A stretch of 64,000 nt of DNA from contig JAWQRO010000004.1 in assembly GCA_033557835.1 (NCBI GenBank), positions 1 to 64,000 on the forward strand, given 5' to 3'. The notes under the pieces are model-generated. The model searched no databases and had not been told where the DNA came from. It saw only the letters and a list, made by a program, of their open reading frames with translations. Below are positions 35,799-46,971 of this stretch, piece by piece. Each line of letters starts with the position of its first letter. The stretch's first letter is position 1. This stretch comes from Helochares maculicollis (lineage: Eukaryota; Arthropoda; Insecta; Coleoptera; Hydrophilidae). The position numbers and the translations under genes are program-made.

Positions 35799-36980
35799 TG
35801 TTGAATCCAAGAAGCCTTTGATATCCTAAACACGGATTAAACTGATGAGTGTCAGCTATAATTCAAATAATTGAGAGAACTCGCGCTAATCTCCTCACTA
35901 CACGACCTTAGCATACCCAAGGTTGATTTCAAAAACGGGTTTAGATACAGGAATGTGGGGCCATCTGTGAAAATGCGGCACAAACGCAGGACCAATTCAC
36001 TGAATATGTTTTTAGTTTTTAACTTTTGATAAAATTTTTTGGCACGTATTTACTAGCGAAATTTTTATTTTTAACTAAGTAATTATTTATGCTGAACTTA
36101 CAAGGAAACGAAGCTTGCAACTACGCTTAAAATCGCTGCAGCAGCGGAAAATGATGTATTCAAGCCAGGTCGTGGCCTAGTTTAGATACGTTTTTGCTTA
36201 CAAAACTAGATTAGTTATAAACTGATTTAAACAAATTGTTTTAAATGTTCCGCTCTCTACTGCGCAGATGATTGGTGCGAATGCGTGTTTGCGCATTGGT
36301 CCATTCGCATACTTTGACAGATAAGTCAGCTGCCATTAAAATTATAAATTGTGTGGTTTGGTAAGTGCTTTTCTAAAAATTGGAATTAAAATCAGCAGTA
36401 TGTAAGTTGTTTCCGAGTTTTCATGTACATGAGTAGGTCATTTTTAGGCAACGACATAAACTAAACCGAATCCTTCAGCTAAATGTTGATTAAGAAATAA
36501 ACACTAATTACACCCAGGTATACATATGCTATATTGCAATTTTTTCTGTTTTAACAATGATTTCTACTATCAGCACTATCTACGTTGTTTCTTGATATAG
36601 TTGTTAACTGTTCGACGAAAAGGATGCCAGTGTCAACGAAAAAATTTAATTTGCCGATGCCAGCCTTCGATTATCAACTTTTCTTACCATGCTCATTTTT
36701 CTTTACTTCTAGAGCATTGTACACATACATTGCCATTAAGCATGCTTAACTGCCTAAACTGTGAAGTATTCAAGTAACTTGGCAATATTAAATCAAATTC
36801 CTGAGTAGTGTGTAAAAATCCGAAACGAAACAATCTTTTGCAATTTTTACTACTGCTGAGATTTCAGTTGTTTGTATTGCAGAAAATGTAGATTTTTAGT
36901 ATGCTACCGATGTGGTTCGACTAAAATTGATTTCAACATTTTTGTAAAATGCTATGACGATTTTTTATATATTAATAATA
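35799..36980. promoter_or_regulatory. Divergent region Got1 / TMBIM4 with possible 5' UTR exon
   Basis: No coding frame was recognised. The Got1 promoter must lie here. A good splice donor (GTGGTTTG then gtaagtgc) at 36361 could end an untranslated first exon of the TMBIM4 gene, whose first coding exon is preceded by an acceptor at 40655. That would make the pair share a divergent promoter. Only a transcript would prove it. Confidence 0.4.
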
Positions 36981-37902
36981 TACTACTGTAGGGTGAAAGT
37001 AAGGTGAAATTGTCATTTAAAACTCCCGGGCATTAAGAAGGCAGTTAAATGTTTCTCCTATGTTGCCTGGACTGTCTATAACATTTTCCAAGCGTTTGTT
37101 TGTCAAAATATTTAATTATCTCCGTGTTACATGTGTTTTTGTAAACAACCAAAAGTGAATTTTTCGATATTTGCAATGGGTAATTTTGCTAAGCAAAGAA
37201 TTTGCATCAAATTTTGTTTGTTACGAAACAAATATTCTTGTGCGTATACATTGAAAATGTTGCGGAAAGCCTTTGGTGATCAAACTATGGACCAAAAAAA
37301 CATTTATAAGTGGTACAACGAGTTCAAAGCGGGCTGAGAACGCATTGAAGACGAACCGCGCACTGGACGACCATCAACGTTTACCGATGAGTGCCACATC
37401 CAAAAAATCAATGATTTGGTGCTTGAAATTCGTCGATTGACAATTACAGACTTCGCTGATAGTGTTGAAATATCATTTGGCTCAGCTCAAACCATTTTGA
37501 AGGATTTTTTGTATGCGTCATCTCAATTGGTGCCAAATGCACCATGTCATACTGCATTGGTTCTTTGTTTTTTTTTCCAAAAACTTGACTCATATCGGAC
37601 CGCAACCACCGTATTCATCTGATTTGGCTCCGTGGGACTTCTGGCGATTCAGAAAACTCAAAAGGCCAAAGCGGGGATATCATTTTGATATGATTGAAGA
37701 GATAAAAAACGAATCGAAGAAGGTCTTGAATACTATACCGGAAAAATACTATTCCAAATGTTTCAAGGACTAGAAAAAGCGTTGGCAAAAGTGAGTTTTA
37801 TCAGACGGGGATTACTTGAAGGGAATGAAATTGATTTGGAAGAATAAATAAAGAATTTACAGTTTATATACAAATTTACCTTACCTTTTGTTCACAGTAG
37901 TA
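36981..37902 (+). mobile_element. Internally deleted mariner-like element with long terminal repeats
   Basis: Ends are inverted over about 32 bp, starting TACTACTGT on each strand (36981 and 37902 inward), flanked by TA. Inside, a frame from about 37131 shows the N-terminal DNA-binding half (RICIKFCLLRNKYSCAYTLK, YKWYNEFKAG then RIEDEPRTGRPSTF). It is interrupted by a stop at 37335 and then jumps from a helix (SFGSAQTILKD, about 37500) to the C-terminal part (YSSDLAPWDFWRF, about 37610). The missing middle includes the first two catalytic Asp residues. At 0.92 kb it is a deletion derivative of a roughly 1.3-kb element and cannot move by itself. Confidence 0.8.
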
Positions 37903-38079
37903 TATATATTAATATATCAAACAGCATATTTATTTTCTTAGTTGAATATTGATTACGTATGCGTTTTAAAGCATAAACAGGAGGGGAAAGTTACACCCAA
38001 ACAAGGCTAGATTAGTCCAAATCTCTACTGGATATATTCATCCAAATGGATATATTCTATGCTCCTTAGACCCCAATGT

Positions 38080-40295
38080 TTAAGGGGGGTGATACATATA
38101 AAAATGAAAAGAATTTGAAAACTTTTTGTTGAATAAATAGTTAAAACATCACAAAAATATGACTATAAAGGTTTAGAATTAAATCCACATTATTTATTGG
38201 CTAAAAAGTTACTAAGTGCTCCATTTCAACTCGGCATTCAAGCACCTGTACCGAACTAATCCAATCTTGCCGCCTGCTTTTCAGAGTTCTAACATTTGGG
38301 ACTTTTGTACTGACGATCTGGGTAAGAAGATGTCCAGAAACTCTTTTATTTCATAATTCCATGAAAATAACAACTGTATAGTTGCTATAAAGTGCTTTAA
38401 AACCAGCGTCGCCGTTATTTCAGTTCGTGCAATGTAAGTATGGCCGCAGATATATTTTTTTCTGGCCCACTAATTAGTAATGGATTTGAAGTAAATCACA
38501 GGATTGTCTTTGTGATGTGTCTATAGGTGTTGCTAGGGAGGGCATCAACTTATTTTGCCATATAATGGATATTTGTAACGGTATAAGTGAAAGTTCCTGC
38601 AACGCTATCATCTCGCTCATCATTTCAAGCTTCTTGTGTAAAACCTGCCAATGAAGAAAATGCTGAAAATGAAAAGCATGAGTGGCCAATTTTAAATCTG
38701 AAATTTTCTGGGGACGGTACATGGAAGAAGCGGAGCTTCAAATCGTTGTATGGGCTCACAACCCTTATTGGATCTTACTGTGGTAAAGTGATCGAATTAG
38801 TCATTAAAATTAGTTACTGTACAGCTTATGCTTGTTGGAAAAATAAAACGGATACTGAAGAGAACTGTGAATGGTTTGAAGAAAATGAACCAAATTACCA
38901 AGAAAACCATAAAGGCTCTTCTGGCACTATGCAAGTCGAAGCTGTAAAGGAAATGTTTTCATGATCTGAAGAATTATTTGGCGTCACATACCAAAACTAC
39001 ATAGGGGATGGGGATTCAAAAACCTTCAAAGGAATTCTCGATTTGAATTCGTATGCTGACGATTTCCAAGTTGTGAATTGACTCCGAAAACTAAAACAAT
39101 CACCTTGAACGAAGAGGTAAGCTCACGAAAGCTTTAATTAAAAAATTGTCTCAACATTTCGGATTAGCTATTCGGAAAAAACGTAAACAGCGTGAAAGAC
39201 ATGAAAGATGCGATTATGGCCACACACTATCATATGTGCTCCACAGATGACGAACCAAGACACTAGTACTGTCCGTCTGGCTCCGATAGCTGGTGGAAGT
39301 GGCGCAAAGCTTTAGGGGAAAATTCTAAAGAGATTAAACATCATGCTCCATTACATCTTGATGCTCAAACTCATGTCAAGCCGATTTTTGAAGATTTATT
39401 CCGGGATGACTTGCTCAAAAACTGTTTGGGTGATCACATGCAGAATGCAAATAAGAGTTTCAACTCTACTGTTTGGCGAGTCTGTCCCAAACATCTGAAT
39501 TCTGGACTAAAGATATATAGCTTACGAGTGATGAACTTATTAGAGATAGTTATTGATCGCCAGTGCATGTCCTATAAACACAAAATCGATGACCAAAGAA
39601 TGAGTCAAGAAAATCGCTGCAGCTCTTTGACAACCAAAAAGCTCATCAAGCACGTCAAGAAGAGTTTATGAAGAAAAACGAGTATTATTAACGCATAGAA
39701 GCACTCCTGCATGGCCCTACATGCGCTGACTAGTTCATAAGTTACTGTAATCATAGAGTTTCTGTGTGACAAATCTTAAAGTGTTTTTCTTGAAACTACT
39801 TTTTTTTAAATTGGCGGGCAAGATAATTCAAAAAGCTATTAACCGATTACTATTTGGCACACATCTGTTTATATGGTATTAGCTTCTAGTTAAACCTGAA
39901 AAATTTGACCCAAAAACCATAAAAAAAGGGGTGAGATATCGACCTATTTTTTCCGATGCGTGCCAATTTACGATTTTTCACCTGTTTTGTTCTTTTATTG
40001 GTTCAACTAGAAAATAAATGATTTATGAACACGCTCAAACCAAACTTTTTCATTTTAGATGGCTGTAACAAAAGCTAAACATCCCGCCGTTTGTTGCCTT
40101 TCGCCGCGAAGGTCTCAGGAGATTAGTTACTACGACGGCCTTTTTTTAATAAAAATAATAGTAGTCAACTGATTTTTAAATTTTAATATGTAATGAATAA
40201 TCATACCGAATTTAAAAATGATTTATTCCTTAATTTTAAAAAAGACTTTCGAAAACTGTCAAATTTCAGGCGGTTCCATGTATCACCCCCCTTAA
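38080..40295 (+). mobile_element. 2.2-kb TTAA-flanked element with decayed Mutator-like transposase
   Basis: Inverted ends GGGGGGTGATACAT at 38084-38097 and its complement at 40278-40291 are each flanked outside by TTAA (38080-38083 and 40292-40295). Inside, from about 38410 to 39740, there are remains of the arthropod 'Mutator-like transposase domain' proteins. The best frame, 38587-38964, has WKKRSFKSLYGLTTLIGSYC and NHKGSSGTMQVEAVKEMF. Next comes TYQNYIGDGDSKTFKGI near 38984-39036, with the DGDS motif. Later frames have SKTVWVITCRMQIRVS-type remains near 39415. Several frameshifts and stops make it inactive. The TTAA flanks suit Kolobok or piggyBac target duplication rather than the 8-10 bp of classical MULEs. 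Confidence 0.75.
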
Positions 40296-40658
40296 TAATT
40301 CTCCAATCAGGTTTAGAATACATTAAAAGAAAAATCAATTGGAAGTGTTTGAAAATTATCAAGTCAATTTGACATCATTATGGTAGCTATTATAACACTT
40401 TCAACTTGTTCAATACAAGTTTTACTTCAATTATATTCAATCGAAATAATATGTATTCTATGAAAGTGAAAATGTTTGCATATGTTTGTATATGTATGCA
40501 ACATATTTCCATATCATAAACCATGGGTAAGGCTTCTGCTGTAAGATTGTTGACTTCAATAGATTTTTAAGCCCCATTGCATATTTTCATCAGTCCTTAT
40601 ATAAGACTATTAAATGTCCTAAACTGTTCAGCTAATAATCTGTTTTAATTTTTAGATT
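40296..40658. other. Region upstream of TMBIM4 coding start
   Basis: AT-rich sequence between the TTAA-flanked transposon and the first coding exon, ending in a splice acceptor (tttttag at 40655). It is therefore probably intron rather than promoter. Confidence 0.5.
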
Positions 40659-43600
40659 ATGTCTTCTACAGTTCCTTTAATCCTCGAGGAGGATTGTGAG
40701 CGGGGCGGAAAGGAATATGATGGAGGTATCGAAGATGATTTTGCATACCGCAACAATGTTATGCAAGCTACCAAAAATATTCGCATGGGATTCATTAGAA
40801 AAGTCTATGGGCTACTTACGATGCAACTAATGATTACTATAGTTATAGCAGCACTATTTATGTTTACACCGCCCATTAAAAGTTTTATACACTCAAAGTA
40901 AGTTTGGTTTTGAGACTGGTCTTGAATTATCAATATTCAAACTAAATTTAGGTGGCACTTTCACTTGCCTATTTACTTTCTATTTTTATATGCTCTTTCA
41001 TAATAATGATATGTTATAATGCAAGATAAAAACAATACCATTGGCTTAATGGAGCCTTCGTGATGACATCGCTTCATTTTCTTCATAATTTTCTTATGAT
41101 ACAATAAAACTGACAACTAGCAGGATGCGACTAGAAATTTTTAGTAAGCTATGAATAATTGTTTAGAAGGCAATAATGCAATTCATAAATCTAGTGACTT
41201 TGATTTACAATTGAGATCTGACATTTTGAAATTCTTTGAAGTGATTGGCCAGTTTTATATCTGCTACAAATTTTAATTTTATAAATTCCTTTATTGTAGT
41301 TGAAATATATATTTTAACACTGGCATTTTTTTGAAGAATTAATTTGCACGTGCAAACTCAATATATTCGAAAACTACAAATATATTCAGTTTTAGCTTCA
41401 TAAATCTCTCTTATAAGCCAAACATATTTAGTAATTTTTGAAGTGTTATAAACCAGGTCACCATAGCATTTGGGGACATTCATTTCTGTGGTCTGTATAT
41501 TTATTGAAATTTAAGCGAAAAATAATGAATAGAACAAATTTTTGGAGAATACCATCATTATTGGAAAAATGCTATGAATACCCTATTTGTCGAGATCTAT
41601 CTTTACTCATTTCCTTTGTAAAACTTGGATTTTCAGTTGTCACATTTGTTGTCCAACATTCATCTCTTGTGCCTTTGCATACTCTGCCCATTAGTAAAAG
41701 GAACAGTAACATCTTTTTTAGTTGTGCTACAGTAGGCTTTATATTTCAAAGATTTTGCACCATCTCTAAATCAGTGTATATTTTGTACATGATAATGATT
41801 GGTTTTATGACCATATATATAAGTACAAATTCCAAACATTGCACATACTATTTAGTCCGAAAATCTGTTTGATAAGATAAGATACAAGACAACTTTCTAT
41901 ACATTGCTGGATATTTTTTGGGGTACTTAAATTAATATTATCCTTTAGCGCACTATAATTTTTGAACAATTAACATATTATTTCTTAAGCAAGTACAATT
42001 TGATAGGTTATTCTTTAAAAGAGTTATAACGAAGACTTCCCTATTGCTAGCCTAGGCGTTCACAAATGCAGACTTATAATACAATGCTAAACATCTTTAT
42101 ATAGATATCAATTCATTAAAATTCAACAATACCATGTGCGCAAGTTTAAAATGTCATTTTGTTATAATAGATGGCACTTGAAATCTATTGAAGTAACCTT
42201 TGGAACCCAAAGGGCATTTTTTTTTATATGACTGCCCATTACAAAACATCATATTCGTCTAGTTGTTTATGAGTTAGTAGCACACTTCTTTTTCGTGTTA
42301 AACATTTGAATTTTGAGCCAAGTAAAGAGCATTTACGGCATGTAATGATTTTCTTGTTCAATCAAAAGAAAAAGGTATCGGAAAGTCATCAAATTCTTGT
42401 AGAGACTTACGGCGATCTTGCTCCAACTGTCGAGGCTTATAAATACTGGTTTCAATATTTCAAAAGTGGCGATTTCAATGTTATTGATAAAGAATGTGAC
42501 AATCGACCAAAAACGAATGACAGATGGAAAGACGAAAAACTGTGCGAAATCCTGCCACAAAAGAAAGGGTTTTTTTGCACCAGGTTGTAACTGGCGATGT
42601 AAAAATGAGTATATTTTGAAAATCCCAAATGTACAAAATCATGGGTAACACCAGGATAACCACCAACATGGAGTACAAAATCGGATCGTTTTGGGAGGAA
42701 AACATTGCTGTGTGTGTGTGTGTGTGTGGTGGGATCAGAAGGGAGTCATGTAGTACGAGCTTCTCAAACCCGACGATACAGTTAATACCGTCCGCTACTG
42801 ACAACAATTGATCAATTTAAACTACGCTTTGATCGAAAAACGCCCAGAATGGGTTCGAAGACACGGCAAAGTCATTCTGCAGCATGACAACCCTCCTGCA
42901 CATTCAGCCAAATTGGTCAAAGAAACGATTTCTTTGCTTGGTTGGGAATTCATAACCCACCTGCCATATCCACCAAACCTGGCTCCTTCTGATTATCACC
43001 TCTACTCATCGATGGGACACGCACTGGCTGAGCAACATGACTCGATGAATGGATATCAATGAGTTAAAGCTTTCTATAAGAATGGTATCCATAAATTGCC
43101 GGAGAGATGGATAAAATGTGTAAAAAGCGAGAGCCAATACTTTGAATAAAAAATCTTTTACCATTGTTCTTAAATAATTGCGTATTTTTCATGAAAAAAA
43201 AATACATTTTAAACTTTCGAACTTCGTAGATATCAATTCATTAAAATTCAACAATATAATTCTGGCTGGAACTACATATATTATTTTTTCTTTTAGTGAC
43301 TGGCTTATAATGGTGGCGATGTTTGGTAGTATATTTCTCTTAATAGGCCTCCACATTAAACGCAAGGAGTCTCCTACCAATTTTATTTTATTAATAGCAT
43401 TTGTAAGTAAAACAATTTTTTATATTTCATCTAATTAATTAGTAACTCTTGTGCATGTGATTTACAGACAGTGGTACAAGCCTACACAATTGGTGTGATA
43501 GTAACGTTTTATTCCAAAGCAGTTGTTTTACAAGCTCTAGTCCTAACATTTGCAGTTTTAGCTGGTCTGACGCTGTATACATTCCAAACAAAGCGAGATT

Positions 43601-43955
43601 TTTCCTCAATGTATTCAGGGTAAGGATAAAAACGTATCACTAAATCATAGAAACGTGCAGTATGTATTCGATAATTTGAAAAGTAATATTGCTTTTTTTT
43701 AGGTTATTTGCTGGATTATGCATTTTGCTAATCGGGGGAATAATGCAACTCTTCATTCAGTCATCCGCTTTAGAAATCTTAATTTCTTTGGGGGGTGCTT
43801 TGCTATTCTGCCTTTTTATTATATTCGACACTCAAATGATTATGGAAAAATTATCACCTGAAGAGTACATTCTCGCAACAATTGAATTATACTTGGATAT
43901 TGTCAATTTATTCCTTTATATATTGCGTATTTTGAATGAATTGAACAGGCGATAA
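40659..43955 (+). CDS. TMBIM4: Transmembrane BAX inhibitor motif protein, TMBIM4/Lifeguard-4 type
   Basis: Multi-pass ER/Golgi membrane protein of the Bax-inhibitor family, involved in calcium leak and apoptosis protection in animals. Exons: 40659-40897, 43297-43402, 43468-43619, 43703-43955 (TAA); phases agree, about 249 residues. Hydrophobic segments include YGLLTMQLMITIVIAALFMF, WLIMVAMFGSIFLLIGLHI, VVLQALVLTFAVLAGLTLYT, LFAGLCILLIGGIMQLFI and ISLGGALLFCLFIIFDTQMI. The family C-terminal signature follows (ILATIELYLDIVNLFLYILR). An AG acceptor just before the ATG implies an untranslated exon upstream. The 2.4-kb first coding intron holds a piggyBac fragment and a mariner copy. AATAAA is at 44029. 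TMBIM4 is the best fit by length and the short N terminus. Confidence 0.93.
41550..41740 (-). mobile_element. piggyBac-like transposase fragment in TMBIM4 intron
   Basis: On the minus strand the sequence reads PTVAQLKKMLLFLLLMGRVC then a CWTTN, FTKEMSKDRSRQI and HFSNND series, with one internal stop. It resembles the N-terminal domain of piggyBac/PGBD transposases (a 'LLLMG ... YWST ... FF..VMSR.RF..I...LHF.DN' pattern, as I recall it). No terminal repeats or catalytic part was found, so this is an isolated relic. The 144-residue plus-strand frame at the same place is a shadow. Confidence 0.6.
42102..42131. repeat. 30-bp direct repeat, left flank of mariner copy 2
   Basis: The 30 bases directly left of the mariner copy are identical to 43227-43256 on its right side. 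Mariner makes only a 2-bp TA duplication, so this is not a normal target-site duplication. Confidence 0.9.
42132..43226 (+). mobile_element. Mariner-like element, copy 2 (in TMBIM4 intron), right end lost
   Basis: The left end CCATGTGCGCAAGTTTAAAATG follows a TA. Transposase remains: 42306-42590 start (NFEPSKEHLRHVMIFLFNQ) with YWFQYFKSGDFNVIDKE, then a deletion removing the middle of the N-terminal half. Later, 42838-43062 shows ILQHDNPPAHSAKLVKETIS and NLAPSDYHLYSSMGHALAEQ, with the second and third catalytic Asp. The right end stops at TTTTAAACTTTCG (about 43217) without the outer terminal bases. A TG microsatellite (42711-42729) has grown inside. The element is inactive. Confidence 0.85.
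42711..42729. repeat. TG microsatellite inside mariner copy 2
   Basis: A TG run where the two sister mariner copies have only short interrupted TG stretches (near 4390 and 61338). Confidence 0.85.
43227..43256. repeat. 30-bp direct repeat, right flank of mariner copy 2
   Basis: An exact duplicate of the left flank 42102-42131, followed by the TMBIM4 intron end. Confidence 0.9.
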
Positions 43956-44245
43956 GTATACAGATTTATTTGTAAGATATTTTTAGCGTATTTTGTGAGG
44001 AAACAAACTGTTTTCAAAACGATGTATTAATAAAACACTTTTTAGATTTTGCTCACAATTACACTCACACGATTTTAACAAAAGGTGGAATTTCAAGAGC
44101 ACATTCTAAAATATGGAAATAATATTTGTTGTGATATAAATGAAATTATAATATTAAATAAATTATAGTGTATTATATATATACATTAGAAAAGTATTTT
44201 TATTTATTTACAACTAGATTATAGTAATAAGAAGGTTGTGACATT

Positions 44246-46572
44246 TTAGCTTTTAATAGATTTCATTTGCCATAATTTCAGATTGGTTTGTTCCACTTTA
44301 TTTTCTTTAGCTAATTTCACTAAATGGTGGTTAACATTTAAAGCTGCCGCTTTGTATAAACTTTCAGGAGTGTCTACGTAAATACTCTTAACTATATCCA
44401 TTTCACTGTAAGGTTTTATTGGGTTTGTCATCATGACGTTCAAGATTTGTTTTTCTCGTTCTTTCCTGTGATCAATGTAGTATTTAATTTTTTCTTGAGG
44501 TTGCTAAAATTAGTAAAAATCAATGTCATATTTTGCTGGTTAGCTCTCTTGCAGTTCAGCAACCTGCAGCGTAACTTGATTGTTATCTACTTACTTGAAT
44601 AATATTTCCATGCCCAGGATAAATAACGGATGGCTTTAAATCTAAAATGTTCTCTAAGGAATTTAAGTAATCGTAAAGGTCTTCAAAAACTGCCGTTCCT
44701 TCACCTAATATACAATCGGCGCTGAATAAAGCATTCTCTTCGAGCAAATGGAAGCATACATGATCGGTTGTGTGGCCGGGAGTATATAAAATTCGTAATG
44801 TTGCACCTTCTACTGAAAATTCTTGCCCATCTTTAAGAAATTCAATTGAGACGTTTTGGGGGAGGTTGTCTTCAGCACGAGGATATTTCCAGATTTGGCA
44901 ATGGCCTAAAAAATTTAACATGGCGATATTTTAAAACGGTACAAAATTTTCATTTTTGATTTTAGAAACAACATATAATATCCACTGATTTGCGACTGTC
45001 TTTTTACCATTACATTAATGACAAAGACATCATCTTGACTTTTAATTTTTAAGCAACAGTTGCAGAATACAGTGAAAATATGTGGTTACCACTTTCGGGC
45101 TTTAGCGGAAGATCTGATTAAATTGGTAGCTCTGTCAACATTTATTTATTAGGAAATGGCATACTTGTTTGTTCTTTCAAGTCCAACACATCGGTAAGGC
45201 CCCCAATGTGGTCATGGTGCCAATGGGAAATAAAAATGTGGGATAGAGTGACTTGTTCTCTGTTTAAAAATGCTTTTAAAGTGTTTAAATATTGCGGCAC
45301 ATCTTCGTCTCCAGTGTCGATCAACATCCGTCTACAAAAATTGTGAAAACAACTTTTATCAATATTATGCAATTTCCAACGACCTAACTTAATTTTTTAT
45401 TATGAAAACGAAAACATTAGATGGCCTCCAATAGAAGCGCAAATCATCAATTAATGTTTCGTAATGTTAACAAAAGTGCTGAATAATGCTCATTGAATTC
45501 TTGAGGAATAAAAGATGTCATTAGCTTGGAAATTTCACTTTCACCTGGAAGGTGCTGTACGCAGTGGCAGATCATCTCATTTTATTTAATGAAAAACTTT
45601 TTTTTAATTAAAAAAATCATATATAAGGAGCTTATCCAATAATACTGTTAATTGTATTTTCATGTGTTTTATGGTGTACAATTTGTACAGAGATTGCTCG
45701 TAAGGTCTCTGGAAAGTTATCAATATGTTAATTATATAGAACAATTTGCATTATACCTATATTTCTTATAGAACATCAAGTTTTAGAAATGAAGGTTGAT
45801 GTAATTTATAACATGGTAAAGGCATTCAATATATTAGAGTTTAGATATGTGGGGATGAGCCTTCACAGGTTGATTAGACTGATTAACTTATTTGAGACGA
45901 AAGAAAATAAGATTAATATACATTTTCTGTCTATGAGAGGTAAACATCTGTGCTTTGGATGTTAAAACCTATACTCTCAATAGGTAAGAGAGAATCTCAG
46001 AACGACTGAATCTAACTTGGTGCTGTTAATAAGTGTGAAAATATAGCTCCAATCGATTGTACCGAGAGAAGAGAAGCCATCGATTGTAATGAAGTCGGTG
46101 CCTGAGTAATAAGCAAAGTGAACCAAAATGCTCATGTCTATATGTCGGAGCCGTTCAGAGCTTCATAATTTTGAAAAATAATTTTTTGAGCAGCTTTCTT
46201 TTGATAACTTTTTAATATAAGCTGAATAATGATCTTGATTAGAATCGACACGCCACTGGTACTTTTATAATTGGGTAAAATTAATTCCGCAATGTATTAC
46301 ATGCTAATTCTTTCATGGATACAGATCCTGATTGTTACTCGATTCCGGGTGAATGACACACGAAAACACAATGACAGGTATCCTGTTTACAAACACGAGA
46401 AATATTGCATAAACAGTACAAAAATGTTTTACAAGTGCCTGTTTATATACCTTTTCCCAGTTCCTATTACGTAAGTGTTCGTTCCTTGCAAGGTCATAGG
46501 GCTAGGATTGCATCCTAAAATCCTGACAATCCTCGCGGAAATTCGGGTGACCGCTGGTATTACTGCCGCCAT
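44246..46572 (-). CDS. LACTB2: LACTB2-type endoribonuclease, metallo-beta-lactamase fold
   Basis: Mitochondrial metal-dependent endoribonuclease acting on single-stranded RNA in the human homologue. Minus-strand exons: 46572-46451, 45331-45165, 44905-44595, 44503-44246 (TAA); phases agree, 285 residues against about 288 in human. Blocks are LGCNPSPMTLQGTNTYVIGT, RMLIDTGDEDVPQY, the metal-binding HWHHDH in FISHWHHDHIGGL, YTPGHTTDHVCFHL, FSADCILGEGTAVFEDLYDY and IYPGHGNIIQ. All ligands of the two-metal site appear present. The start at MAAVIPAV (46572) matches the family start. An in-frame ATG at 46674 would add 34 residues. Head to head with the PEBP gene, the two ATGs are about 400 bp apart. 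Confidence 0.94.
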
Positions 46573-46971
46573 GTTCCCCGCCTCCTTAGCTACGTTTTTC
46601 AAACCTATAAAATTCAACACTCTTGAATACATCCTTGGCCTTAAATCAATCCACAGGTCATAGTACCATTCCAAGTGATGTAATTATGTAAATGCAATCT
46701 TCATATTAAGAGTTAAATAAATAATATCATCGAATACACGCAAAACTATTTCAATATATATATTTAGCATATAAAAACATTGGCTTAGCAAATAAACTTA
46801 CACATAAGGCGGCAATTTTAAATAAAATGAGTAGCTTAATTAATAGTTGGTAGTAAGTAAAGGATTGTACCTGATGTTGTTTTACAAAAGTATATAAGCT
46901 TCGTTGCCAAGAAGCGGTTTCACTTTATTTAAAACGCGCAGAACTTGTTTAGAGAAACGACACGTCGTACA
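46573..46971. promoter_or_regulatory. Divergent promoter region LACTB2 / PEBP
   Basis: About 400 bp between outward-facing start codons. On the PEBP side a TATA box and initiator are visible (listed separately). On the LACTB2 side no motif was found. Confidence 0.6.
46891..46922 (+). promoter_or_regulatory. TATA box plus initiator of the PEBP gene
   Basis: TATATAAG at 46891-46898 and a TCACTT-type initiator with the A at 46922, a spacing of about 31 bp as in insect core promoters. The start codon is 50 bp downstream at 46972. A strong TATA promoter suits a regulated, tissue-specific secreted protein. Confidence 0.6.

Noticed and set aside
41438..41872. A 144-codon plus-strand frame in the TMBIM4 intron
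   Set aside because: The minus strand of the same DNA carries a piggyBac transposase relic, which explains the open frame; the plus peptide has no recognisable features.
42102..43256. 30-bp flanking repeats read as the long terminal repeats or target duplication of a larger element
   Set aside because: The enclosed DNA is plainly a mariner with one intact end at a TA, so a repair event explains the duplication better.
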